DNA of 64,000 nt from a bacterium (lineage in GTDB: Bacteria > Patescibacteriota > Microgenomatia > UBA1406 > GWC2-37-13), in contig JAKAHA010000002.1 in assembly GCA_021825445.1 (NCBI GenBank), forward strand, positions 50,461 to 114,460, read 5' to 3'. The notes under the pieces were generated by a model. That model ran no database searches. It saw only the letters and a list, made by a program, of their open reading frames with translations, and had not been told where the DNA came from. A program made the position numbers and the translations under genes. This document shows, one piece after another, positions 23,788-31,639 of this stretch. Numbering within the stretch: the stretch's first letter is position 1; each line of letters begins with the position of its first letter.

Positions 23788-25196
23788 CATCCTACACTCC
23801 CGCTCATTTCCATTCTAATTAATCTGTTTAACTCAATCGAGTATTCTAACGGAATTTCTTTGACAATTGGCTCAATAAAACCGTTAACCAATAAAGTTTC
23901 TGCTTCTGATTTACTTATTCCTCTGGACATTAAATAAAATAATTTTTCTTCACCTAATTTTTCAACGGTCGCCTCATGTTGTACTTCACAATCTTTTTCG
24001 TTAATTCTCATATATGGGTAAGTATCCGATCTTGATTGCTCGTCCATGATTAATGCATCACAAGAAACATAAACTTTCGAATTTGTAGCTCCTGGTGACA
24101 CTTGAACTAATCCGCGATATGAAGTTCTTCCTCCGTCTTTAGAAATTGACTTGGAAATAATTCTTGAAGTTGTATCTGGCACCATGTGATATATCTTGGC
24201 TCCTGCATCTTGGTGTTGATCTCTGGCGGCATATGCAATTGACAAGACTTCGCCATGTGATTTTTTGCCTTTCAAAATAACACTTGGATATTTCATCGTC
24301 ACTCCACTTCCGATATTACAATCAACCCATTCCATAATGCCATCCTCATCAACGATTGATCGTTTGGTAACGAGATTATAAATATTATGACTCCAATTTT
24401 GGACAGTAGTGTAGCGGACCCGGGCTCCTTTTTTAACAAAAATTTCAACCACTGCCGCATGAAGAGATGCGGTTGTATAAATTGGTGCAGTACATCCTTC
24501 GATATAATGGACAAAGCTTCCCTCTTCGGCAATTATTAAAGTCCGCTCAAATTGTCCAAAACGCTCAGCATTGATTCGAAAATATGCCTGCAGCGGCATC
24601 GGTAATTTGACTCCACGAGGAACATATACAAAAGAGCCACCTGACCAAACGGCGGAATTTAAAGATGCAAATTTATTATCGTTTGGATTAATTAACGTTC
24701 CAAAATATTCCTTAACTATTTTTGAATATTTTTTGAGTGCCGTATCCATATCACAAAAAATTACGCCGTTTTTATTGAGCTCCTTATTTATACTCTCATA
24801 AACTACCTCCGATTCATATTGTGCCGAAACTCCCGATAAAAAATTTTTTTCTGCCTCTGGAACTCCAATTCGGTCATAAGTATCTTTAATTTCCTTTGGC
24901 AAATCTTTCCAAGAATTAACCTGTTTATCAGTTGGTTTAATATAGTAATAAATATCATCAAAATTAATATTGAAAAGATCAGCTCCCCACGAAGGCATTT
25001 TGCTTTTGATAAAACTTTCGTATGATTTAAGACGAAATTCCTTCATCCAAATCGGCTCATTTTTTAAGGCAGAAATATTTTTAACCGTCTCTCTTGTCAA
25101 ACCTTTCTTTGCTTTAAAAATATTTTTCTCCGGCATCGAAAAACCGAATTTATAGTCAAAATTTAAATCAGATTTTTGCATAACCTGTTTTTTCAA
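23787..25196 (-). CDS. sufB: SufB scaffold component of the SufBCD complex
   Basis: The 469-aa protein has the full SufB layout, including PRGVKLPMPLQAYFRINAERFGQFERTLIIAEEGSFVHYIEGCTAP, EWVDCNIGSGVTMKYPSVILKG, YRGLVQVSPGATNSKVYVSCDALIMD and the HEATVEKLGEEKLFYLMSRGISKSEAE C-terminus. The conserved Cys in VSCDALIM is present. The start overlaps sufC by 29 nt; a second Met six codons in would reduce the overlap to 14. It is a scaffold for cluster assembly with SufC and SufD. Confidence 0.96.
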   Translation of the reverse strand: MKKQVMQKSDLNFDYKFGFSMPEKNIFKAKKGLTRETVKNISALKNEPIWMKEFRLKSYESFIKSKMPSWGADLFNINFDDIYYYIKPTDKQVNSWKDLPKEIKDTYDRIGVPEAEKNFLSGVSAQYESEVVYESINKELNKNGVIFCDMDTALKKYSKIVKEYFGTLINPNDNKFASLNSAVWSGGSFVYVPRGVKLPMPLQAYFRINAERFGQFERTLIIAEEGSFVHYIEGCTAPIYTTASLHAAVVEIFVKKGARVRYTTVQNWSHNIYNLVTKRSIVDEDGIMEWVDCNIGSGVTMKYPSVILKGKKSHGEVLSIAYAARDQHQDAGAKIYHMVPDTTSRIISKSISKDGGRTSYRGLVQVSPGATNSKVYVSCDALIMDEQSRSDTYPYMRINEKDCEVQHEATVEKLGEEKLFYLMSRGISKSEAETLLVNGFIEPIVKEIPLEYSIELNRLIRMEMSGSVG

Positions 25197-25875
25197 TTTC
25201 CTTTGCTAATTTATAGTTTCCTTTTTTAACAATTTTTCCATCGACCATCACAAGAACTTCATCTGGTTTGACATATTTCAAAATTCTATTGTAGTGCGTG
25301 ATTATTAAATACGTTTTTCCTTGTTTATTTTTCGCCATAAACTCTGCGATTGTTTTTAATGCATCAACGTCAACTCCGGTATCAATTTCATCAAATATTA
25401 ATAACTTGGGATTGAGAACAGATGCTTGCAATAGTTCTAGTTTCTTTTTTTCACCACCCGAAGTCCCTTCGTTAAAAGATCGGTCTAATAATTCTTTTTT
25501 TATCTTCAATAATTTTGCGGTTTTTTCTATCTCTTCTCGAAGTGCTAGTGGATCTTTTCGCCCTGTAATTGCAGTTCTGAGTAGTGAAAATATATTGACT
25601 CCGGGTATTGACAAAGGTGACTGGAACGAAAGAAATATTCCAGCTTTTGCTTTTTTATCTGCTTCAAAATTTGTAATATCTTTATTTTCAAAAATAATTT
25701 TACCTGACTTGATTTTATAAAAAGGATGACCCATCAAAGTTAAAGCAAAGGTAGATTTTCCACTTCCATTTGGACCCATCAATACATAAACCTTATTTTT
25801 TTCTAATTTTAAATTTAAATTTTCTATTATTGTTTTACTGGCGATCGAAACAGTTAAATTTTTTAAAGTTAACAT
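25168..25875 (-). CDS. sufC: SufC ATPase
   Basis: An ABC-type ATPase of 235 aa with Walker A MGPNGSGKSTFAL, the Q-loop FLSFQSPLSIPGVN, signature GTSGGEKKKLELLQASVL and Walker B LLIFDEIDTGVD followed by the H-loop IITHYNR. It energises SufB2C2D or SufBCD cluster assembly. It is the first suf structural gene after the Rrf2 regulator, 8 bp away. Confidence 0.96.
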   Translation of the reverse strand: MLTLKNLTVSIASKTIIENLNLKLEKNKVYVLMGPNGSGKSTFALTLMGHPFYKIKSGKIIFENKDITNFEADKKAKAGIFLSFQSPLSIPGVNIFSLLRTAITGRKDPLALREEIEKTAKLLKIKKELLDRSFNEGTSGGEKKKLELLQASVLNPKLLIFDEIDTGVDVDALKTIAEFMAKNKQGKTYLIITHYNRILKYVKPDEVLVMVDGKIVKKGNYKLAKEIEKTGYAKI

Positions 25876-25883
25876 AAGTCACT

Positions 25884-26282
25884 TTAATTAATTAAAGTAA
25901 TTAATTTAATTTTTTTTAATTCTTTTATCAAGACTGCGTTCAATTTGTTTTTAATAAAATCTTTATGGTTGCAAATTTTTTCAAACTTACAATCAAAATC
26001 TTTATTAACGCAACTACTGATTAAAATATCTGTTTCAAAGATTTTCAAATAATCAAAAAGCGAGAATTTTTTTATATCACTTGAAATAATATATCCGCCA
26101 CTTTTACCTTCTCGACTTATAAGTAATCCGTTTTTGACTAACTCAGCAGCGATTCTCGCCAAAAATCTTTGTGGTAAATCCGTCGCCTCAATTAGCTCTG
26201 ATAATGTGACTAATTGCTTTTTTTTATAAATGTAAGAAATCATTATTAATCCGTAATCTGATTGTTTGGTTATTGCTAACAT
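25884..26282 (-). CDS. Rrf2/IscR-family regulator of the suf operon
   Basis: The winged helix is seen in MLAITKQSDYGLIMISYIYK, LVTLSELIEATDLPQRFLARIAAELVKNGLLISREGKSGGY. Three cysteines in SSCVNKDFDCKFEKIC (C-x6-C-x5-C) resemble the cluster ligands of IscR/NsrR (C-x5-C-x5-C) with one extra residue. The position 8 bp upstream of sufC suggests it senses Fe-S status and controls the operon (inference). Only 30 bp separate it from tsaD, so any operator must lie there or in the tsaD end. Confidence 0.88.
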   Translation of the reverse strand: MLAITKQSDYGLIMISYIYKKKQLVTLSELIEATDLPQRFLARIAAELVKNGLLISREGKSGGYIISSDIKKFSLFDYLKIFETDILISSCVNKDFDCKFEKICNHKDFIKNKLNAVLIKELKKIKLITLIN

Positions 26283-26312
26283 ATACTTGAGTAGTAATAG
26301 TTTAGCAAAAAA

Positions 26313-27377
26313 TTATATGGAGTCAAATTTATTTAAACTCATTCTCGGAATCCGACCAAGTTCATCTATATTTTTTATAAACAAATCTTTTTCTGCTTTA
26401 AATCCTGCCACCACCCCAATCATTGAAGCATTGTCACCTGTTAAATATTTATAAGGTGGAAATAAAACCTCTCCATGATATTTACTAATTAGGTCACGCA
26501 TTAATTTTCTCAGTCGTAAATTAGCCACCACTCCTCCCACTACAATTAATTGATTAATTGTAGTAAGTTTAATCGCCATTTCGGTTTTTTTAATCAAAGT
26601 ATCAAAGACGGCTTCCTGGAAAGAACTTGCCAACTGTTTAATGTTTTGGTTGACATGTGCACCTTTGCCATCTTGACCGTTTAAAAAATAGTAAAAAGAT
26701 GTTTTTAATCCAGAAAAAGAGAAATTTAAATCCTTTGATTTCAACATTGGACGAGGAAAATTATGAAAGTCAATATTTCCTACTTCTTTTGCCAATCTTT
26801 CAATTACTGGTCCACCAGGATAACCCAATCCTAAAATTTTTGCCGCCTTATCCAGAGCCTCACCTGATGCATCGTCTAAAGTTGAACCAATTATTTCATA
26901 ATCTAAATGATTTTTAAACAGGACAAATTCTGTATGACCGCCAGAAATAATTAGAGCTAAATATGGAAATTTAAAATCACGTTTTGGATTGCCTTTGCTA
27001 TTTTGCACAAAAGCTGAGTAAATATGACCTTCTAGGTGATTAACGGAAATTAATTTCTTATTATATTTTTTGGCTAACTCTTTTGCTTTTTTAATCCCAA
27101 CCTCCAGTGCAACCGCCAAACCTGGTCCTTGTGTCACGGCAATTGCGTCGATATTATGTAGGGAACAAATATTTTTGTTCCCTACTTTACGCAATGTTTC
27201 ATCAACCACAAAATCAATTCTTTCTTCATGAGCTCGCTTTGCAATTGACGGCACCACCCCTCCCCATTTTTTATGAAGTAAAATTTGAGAATAAATAACA
27301 TTAGATAAAACTCGTCGTCTAGAAGTTATGGCAACAGATGTTTCGTCACAAGATGTGTCAATGGCTAAAATTCGCAT
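26313..27377 (-). CDS. tsaD: tRNA N6-adenosine threonylcarbamoyltransferase TsaD
   Basis: TsaD transfers threonylcarbamoyl to A37 of ANN-decoding tRNAs. The ASKHA fold is seen in AIDTSCDETSVAI, TQGPGLAVALEVG, the metal-binding NHLEGHIYSAF and IISGGHTEFVLF, with GSTLDDASGEALDKAAKILGLGYPGGP. At 354 aa it is slightly long. A 28-nt perfect hairpin encodes KVGNKNICSLHN in the N-terminal half. The TsaC-TsaE fusion gene is directly upstream, so three t6A components are together; TsaB is not seen in the window. Confidence 0.95.
   Translation of the reverse strand: MRILAIDTSCDETSVAITSRRRVLSNVIYSQILLHKKWGGVVPSIAKRAHEERIDFVVDETLRKVGNKNICSLHNIDAIAVTQGPGLAVALEVGIKKAKELAKKYNKKLISVNHLEGHIYSAFVQNSKGNPKRDFKFPYLALIISGGHTEFVLFKNHLDYEIIGSTLDDASGEALDKAAKILGLGYPGGPVIERLAKEVGNIDFHNFPRPMLKSKDLNFSFSGLKTSFYYFLNGQDGKGAHVNQNIKQLASSFQEAVFDTLIKKTEMAIKLTTINQLIVVGGVVANLRLRKLMRDLISKYHGEVLFPPYKYLTGDNASMIGVVAGFKAEKDLFIKNIDELGRIPRMSLNKFDSI
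27158..27185. repeat. 28-nt hairpin inside tsaD
   Basis: GTAGGGAACAAA and TTTGTTCCCTAC form a perfect 12-bp stem with a 4-nt loop. Ends GTAG/CTAC and total length 28 match the palindrome in tsaC-tsaE at 27862. Confidence 0.8.
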
Positions 27378-27382
27378 AAATT

Positions 27383-27484
27383 TCTAATTGCCTAATTTTT
27401 AATTGACCTAAATAATTTCCAGCAACCAATTGAGATTGGAATTTATTTAGAATAATTAGATCAATTAGATTAATTAGGTTAATT
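27383..27484. repeat. Nonamer inverted array between tsaD and tsaC-tsaE
   Basis: 9-bp words of the type CTAATTNAT run outwards on one side (ctaattgc, ctaattttt, aattgac, ctaaataat) and their complements on the other (aattagatcaattagattaattagg). Similar arrays are at 30496-30598, 59389-59510 and 62532-62652, always between genes. Confidence 0.75.
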
Positions 27485-28570
27485 ATTAATAATAATTTCT
27501 CTCTCTTTTTCATTAATATACCTCATCTTCACATAAACAATTTCGCCTTTACTTTTTAGCAACTCAATAATCTCTCCCGCTTTCTCACCCCACTCAAAAC
27601 ATAAAATATTTCCAGGAATAAGAAATTTTTCTAAACCTAAATGCTTAAATTCATCTTTATTTTCTAAATTATATAAGTCAACATGAATTAACTTTGATAT
27701 TTGATCTTTGATATTTGATATTGTTTTATCGTATTCATAATATATTACATATGTAGGAGATATTATATTTTTGATTCCCAACTGTTCTCCAATCCCCTTA
27801 ACAAAAACTGTTTTCCCGACTCCCATTTCGCCTTCAATGATAAAGATTAATGGTTTTTTTCGTAGAGACAAGGCATGCCTTGTCTCTACATCTTGAAATA
27901 TTTTATTGGCGACATTTTTTGTTTCTTTAAATGTCTTTGATAAGTATGTTTTTGAATTTTTTGAAAAATCTTTATCTCCTTGACGCAAAATCTTAACATC
28001 AGACTGTGACAAATCAACGACAGTTGACGGTTTATTCTTTGGCAATATCCCAGCGTCAATTATCAGATCTATCAAATGTTTTTGTTTTTCTGATACTTGA
28101 TTAAATAACGATTCTATTGAATAATGAGGCGAACGACCAGCCAAGTTGGCAGAAGTCGCAGTGATTGGTTTCCCAAACTGTTTGACCAATACTTCGATGT
28201 ATCGATACATCGGTACTCGAATTCCAAGCGTCCCAGTTTCCGATTCCAGAAATTTATTAACTTGATGTTTCGATGGTAAGACAATTGTGTATGGTCCAGG
28301 GATTATTTGTTTGATTGCTTTTAATTGATCTTCATTGACCTTAACTAAATCTTTCAACATTTTTAAATTACAAAAAACTGAGATCGGTTTTCCAGCTGGT
28401 CGATTTTTAAATGCGATTAATTTTTTGACAGCTTCTCCGTTCTGCGCATCGCACAACAAACCATAAACAGTGTCCGTTGGAAAAATTACCAAACCACCTT
28501 CTCTCAATATTTTGACTATTTGACTTATTACGTCTTGATATTTTTCTTTATTAATTCTTACTGTTTTCAT
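27479..28570 (-). CDS. TsaC (Sua5/YrdC)-TsaE fusion protein, t6A biosynthesis
   Basis: Residues 1-205 form the YrdC/Sua5 domain that makes threonylcarbamoyl-AMP (LVIFPTDTVYGLLCDAQ, KPISVFCN, GTLGIRVP, PITATSANLAG). Residues from about 222 form TsaE, the ATPase of the TsaD complex (EGEMGVGKTVFVKGIGEQLG, ISPTYVIYYEY, HVDLYNLE, FEWGE). A 28-nt palindrome just before the P-loop (VETRHALSLRK) and a heptad array (SNIKDQISK) are translated. The ATG at 28570 is chosen; the 36-residue extension in the track runs through an octamer repeat and is not family sequence. Confidence 0.92.
   Translation of the reverse strand: MKTVRINKEKYQDVISQIVKILREGGLVIFPTDTVYGLLCDAQNGEAVKKLIAFKNRPAGKPISVFCNLKMLKDLVKVNEDQLKAIKQIIPGPYTIVLPSKHQVNKFLESETGTLGIRVPMYRYIEVLVKQFGKPITATSANLAGRSPHYSIESLFNQVSEKQKHLIDLIIDAGILPKNKPSTVVDLSQSDVKILRQGDKDFSKNSKTYLSKTFKETKNVANKIFQDVETRHALSLRKKPLIFIIEGEMGVGKTVFVKGIGEQLGIKNIISPTYVIYYEYDKTISNIKDQISKLIHVDLYNLENKDEFKHLGLEKFLIPGNILCFEWGEKAGEIIELLKSKGEIVYVKMRYINEKEREIIINN
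27694..27721. repeat. Heptad tandem repeat in the TsaE domain
   Basis: ttgatat, ttgatct, ttgatat, ttgatat in strict 7-bp period; the complement of the words seen in hisH. Confidence 0.85.
27862..27889. repeat. Perfect 28-bp palindrome in tsaC-tsaE
   Basis: GTAGAGACAAGGCA and TGCCTTGTCTCTAC are exact reverse complements with no loop. It encodes the linker just upstream of the TsaE Walker A. The GTAGAGAC...GTCTCTAC ends recur in the SNase gene (34439-34467). Confidence 0.88.
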
Positions 28571-28602
28571 AACAATAAAACAATTTAACAATTGAGCAAT
28601 GA
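28571..28602. repeat. Octamer tandem repeat between tsaC-tsaE and ftsH
   Basis: aacaataa, aacaattt, aacaattg, agcaatga abut the tsaC-tsaE start codon. It occupies most of the 72-bp divergent intergenic region. Confidence 0.85.
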
Positions 28603-28642
28603 TGTCCTTAATTTTATCAAAATTTCTGCTAAAATAGCCCAT

Positions 28643-30496
28643 ATGACCAAAACTAAAAATAATCTCAAGATAACTCAATTTAAGTTCAATATTAATCTTC
28701 GTAATTTTTTTATTATCTTTTTTGTTTTATTGTTTCTTTTTTATGCATTTAAATCAATAACAAACGAAGTTAAACAGGTTGCTCCCGAAAAGTCCATTAC
28801 CACAATTGTCCGCGAGGCAAAGGATGGAAAAATAAAAAAGATTGATATTATCGATAATAAATTATTAATTTACTATAAAAATGACAAGTTGGCTCTTTCC
28901 TATAAAGAAGTTGGTGAGACATTCGTAAAAACTTTAAAAGATTCAGGAGTCAATCCGGGTAGTATCGACATAAATATTAAAGATACTCAAGGGTCAACTG
29001 GACTTGCTAGTATTATTGGAAATATTTTACCGACGATTCTTATGGTTGCTTTTTTTATCTTTCTTTTTCGTCAAGCAAAAGGTGCTCAAGATAATGTTTT
29101 TTCGTTTGGACAAAATAGAGGAAAAAGATTTGTAAAAAGTATGACTAACACAACATTTGCCGATGTTGCAGGAGTCGATGAAGCAAAAAAAGAACTTGTT
29201 GAGATCGTTGATTTTTTGAAAAATCCCGCTAAATATAAAAAGCTTGGAGCTAGAACTCCAAAAGGAGTTTTATTAGTTGGACCTGCTGGATGTGGAAAAA
29301 CATTACTTGCCAAAGCAGTAGCTGGCGAAGCTCATGTTCCCTTCTTTTCAATTGCAGGATCTGAATTTATGGAGATGCTAGTTGGAATTGGAGCCGCTCG
29401 AGTCCGTGATCTTTTTGCAACTGCTAAAAAAAATGCTCCTTCTATTATTTTTATTGATGAAATTGATGCAATTGGGAGAGCCAGGTCAGTCGGGATGATG
29501 CCGTCCCACGACGAGCGAGAACAAACTTTAAATCAAATTTTAGTTGAGATGGATGGATTTAATCCGACTGAACAGGTGGTCGTCATTGCCGCAACCAATC
29601 GCGGCGATCTACTTGATACTGCCCTACTTCGACCAGGTCGTTTTGACAGACGAGTCATAGTTGATTTTCCAGATCTTGAGGGACGAAAAGCTATTGCCAT
29701 TATACATGCAAAAGGTAAACCTTTCGACGAATCAGTCAATTGGGATCGAGTGGCAAGACGAACTGTAGGATATTCAGGAGCCGATCTTGAAAACGTATTA
29801 AACGAGGCGGCAATTTCGGCTGCCCGAGTTGCCCGAGAAAAAATTAATATGGAAGATATCGAAGATGCGGCGACCAAAGTCAAACTTGGACCAGAAAAAA
29901 AGCGTCTTCAATCGGATATTGACAAAAAATTAACTGCATACCACGAAGTTGGTCACGCCGTCGTTTCCCATTTTCTACCTCATACTGATTCAGTTCACAG
30001 AATTTCTATCGTCTCTCGAGGAATGGCGTTGGGTTATACTTTAATTCCCCCGGGAAAAGATAAACTCCATGAAACTAAAACAAATTTGTTAGAAAAAATT
30101 GCGGTGATGATGGGTGGACGAGCAGCTGAAGAGGTGATTTTTAACGAAATAACAACCGGTGCTTCAAATGATTTTGATCAGGCAACGTCTGTTGCCAAAG
30201 CGATGGTTGTAGAATATGGGATGAGCACTCTTGGACCTATTAATTTCGGTCCAACTCGAGACGTAACTGAATGGGGAAAGACATACATGGAACAAAATCC
30301 TCTTTCTCAGGAAGTCATGAATAAAATTGACGCTGAAATTAAAAAAATAATTATGACTGCTTATGATCAGGCTGTCAAAATTGTAAAATCAAAAAAAGAT
30401 TTGATGGATAAAGTTGCAGAGCTTTTGATAAAAAAAGAAAGTATTGATCAAGATGAGTTTGAGAAGATAGTGGGGAAAAAAGAAAGATTGACCTAA
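28643..30496 (+). CDS. ftsH: ATP-dependent zinc metalloprotease FtsH
   Basis: This membrane-anchored AAA+ protease has two N-terminal spans (residues about 17-33 and 127-144), Walker [19 protein letters not shown] (the usual second Pro and Thr are Ala and Cys), Walker [15 protein letters not shown], the [22 protein letters not shown] and the zinc site [11 protein letters not shown]. The ATG at 28643 (MTKTKNNLK) is preferred because TAAAAT ends 7 nt upstream; the longer start at 28592 lies in repeat sequence. The resulting 617 aa is normal. Confidence 0.96.
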   Translation: MTKTKNNLKITQFKFNINLRNFFIIFFVLLFLFYAFKSITNEVKQVAPEKSITTIVREAKDGKIKKIDIIDNKLLIYYKNDKLALSYKEVGETFVKTLKDSGVNPGSIDINIKDTQGSTGLASIIGNILPTILMVAFFIFLFRQAKGAQDNVFSFGQNRGKRFVKSMTNTTFADVAGVDEAKKELVEIVDFLKNPAKYKKLGARTPKGVLLVGPAGCGKTLLAKAVAGEAHVPFFSIAGSEFMEMLVGIGAARVRDLFATAKKNAPSIIFIDEIDAIGRARSVGMMPSHDEREQTLNQILVEMDGFNPTEQVVVIAATNRGDLLDTALLRPGRFDRRVIVDFPDLEGRKAIAIIHAKGKPFDESVNWDRVARRTVGYSGADLENVLNEAAISAARVAREKINMEDIEDAATKVKLGPEKKRLQSDIDKKLTAYHEVGHAVVSHFLPHTDSVHRISIVSRGMALGYTLIPPGKDKLHETKTNLLEKIAVMMGGRAAEEVIFNEITTGASNDFDQATSVAKAMVVEYGMSTLGPINFGPTRDVTEWGKTYMEQNPLSQEVMNKIDAEIKKIIMTAYDQAVKIVKSKKDLMDKVAELLIKKESIDQDEFEKIVGKKERLT

Positions 30497-30598
30497 TTAA
30501 TCTAATTATTCTAATTGATCTAAATAATACTCGATGACCAAAATTGAAGCTTGGACATTTTTTAGGTTAATTAGATCAATTAGAAATTAGAAATTTTT
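30496..30598. repeat. Nonamer inverted array between ftsH and the exonuclease
   Basis: ctaattaat, ctaattatt, ctaattgat, ctaaataat on the left; ttaggttaattagatcaattag on the right, separated by about 30 bp of unrelated sequence. Confidence 0.8.
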
Positions 30599-30600
30599 TA

Positions 30601-31521
30601 ATGCAAACTCTTCTTATAATCGACGGTAACGCCATTATGCACCGGGCATATCACGCTCTTCCTCCTTTTAAAGCTGCTGACGGAACTCCAACCAATGTTG
30701 TTTATGGTTATCTTTCGATGCTTAATAAAGTTGTCACAGACTTTAAACCAGATTATTTAATTTCGTGTTTTGATACACCAGAAGAAACTTTTAGAAATAA
30801 ATTATTTAAGAAATACCAAAGCCAGAGACCAAAAATTGACGATGATTTTATCCTCCAAATTCCTCTCGTCAAACAGGCAGTTGACGCCTCAGGTATTGAA
30901 AGAATGGAAAAGGCGGGATACGAGGCCGATGATCTGATTGGAACAATAACAAGAATTTTTGAAAAAAATAATTTTAGAGTTGTTATTTTGACAGGGGATA
31001 AAGATATTTTTCAATTAATAACTGACTCGGTCTTTGTCGCCTCTCCCCAATTGGGACTGGCTAATATAAAAATATTTGACAAAGAAGAGGTGGAAAAAAA
31101 ACTCGATATCGCTCCAAATCAAATAATTGAATATAAGGCTCTTGTTGGAGATCCTTCAGATAATTATCCGGGAGCCGCAGGTATTGGACCAAAAACTGCT
31201 TGTAAATTGATTCACCAATTTGGGACTGTTGAAAATATTTATAAAAATATTGATAAAATTGAGTCGGAAAAGGTCAGAGAAATTTTAAAAAAAGAAAAAG
31301 ATAACGTTTTGTTGTCTGAGAAATTGGCAACCATCATGACCGACGTTGAAATTGATTTAGATATTGAAAGGTTGAAGTTTAAAGGATTTAATAAAAAATT
31401 GATTGATTTTATGACGAAATATCAGATGAATACGCTAACGAAAAGAATTTTTGGAGAAAAGGAACTGGTAAAAAAAGAAGAACCAAAGAAAGAAAAACCT
31501 GATCAAATTGGTTTGTTTTAG
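30601..31521 (+). CDS. Stand-alone 5'-3' exonuclease / flap endonuclease (PolA N-domain type)
   Basis: The 306-aa protein covers the PolA 5' nuclease: IIDGNAIMHRAYHAL, FDTPEETFRNKLFKKYQSQRP, EKAGYEADDLIGTI, ILTGDKDIFQLI and the H3TH VGDPSDNYPGAAGIGPKTACKLI. The carboxylates for metal binding are all present. It ends in a Lys/Glu linker and QIGLF, which resembles the sliding-clamp binding pentapeptide (QLxLF). The polymerase part of PolA is absent, so this would process Okazaki primers in trans (inference). Confidence 0.93.
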   Translation: MQTLLIIDGNAIMHRAYHALPPFKAADGTPTNVVYGYLSMLNKVVTDFKPDYLISCFDTPEETFRNKLFKKYQSQRPKIDDDFILQIPLVKQAVDASGIERMEKAGYEADDLIGTITRIFEKNNFRVVILTGDKDIFQLITDSVFVASPQLGLANIKIFDKEEVEKKLDIAPNQIIEYKALVGDPSDNYPGAAGIGPKTACKLIHQFGTVENIYKNIDKIESEKVREILKKEKDNVLLSEKLATIMTDVEIDLDIERLKFKGFNKKLIDFMTKYQMNTLTKRIFGEKELVKKEEPKKEKPDQIGLF

Positions 31522-31522
31522 T

Positions 31523-31616
31523 GTCATCCCCTCGTAGGAGGGGATCCAGACTAAAATCACTTTATTTATTTTATAATGTAATTATCGACTGGATTCCCGC
31601 CTCCGCGGGAATGACA
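31523..31616. repeat. Small inverted-repeat element (MITE/REP-pair-like), 94 bp
   Basis: The left end GTCATCCCCTCG..GAGGGGATCC and the right end GGATTCCCGCC..GCGGGAATGAC are inverted copies of one repeat, each itself palindromic, enclosing 40 bp of AT-rich sequence. The unit begins 2 bp after the exonuclease stop and ends 24 bp before glmS. The track ORF 31521-31709 is read from it. Confidence 0.8.
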
Positions 31617-31639
31617 TCAATTTTTTATATTATTTTAAT

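Noticed and set aside
30601-31521. Truncated polA pseudogene
   Set aside because: The nuclease domain is complete, ends in an organised tail and has an intact frame; nothing downstream resembles a polymerase remnant.
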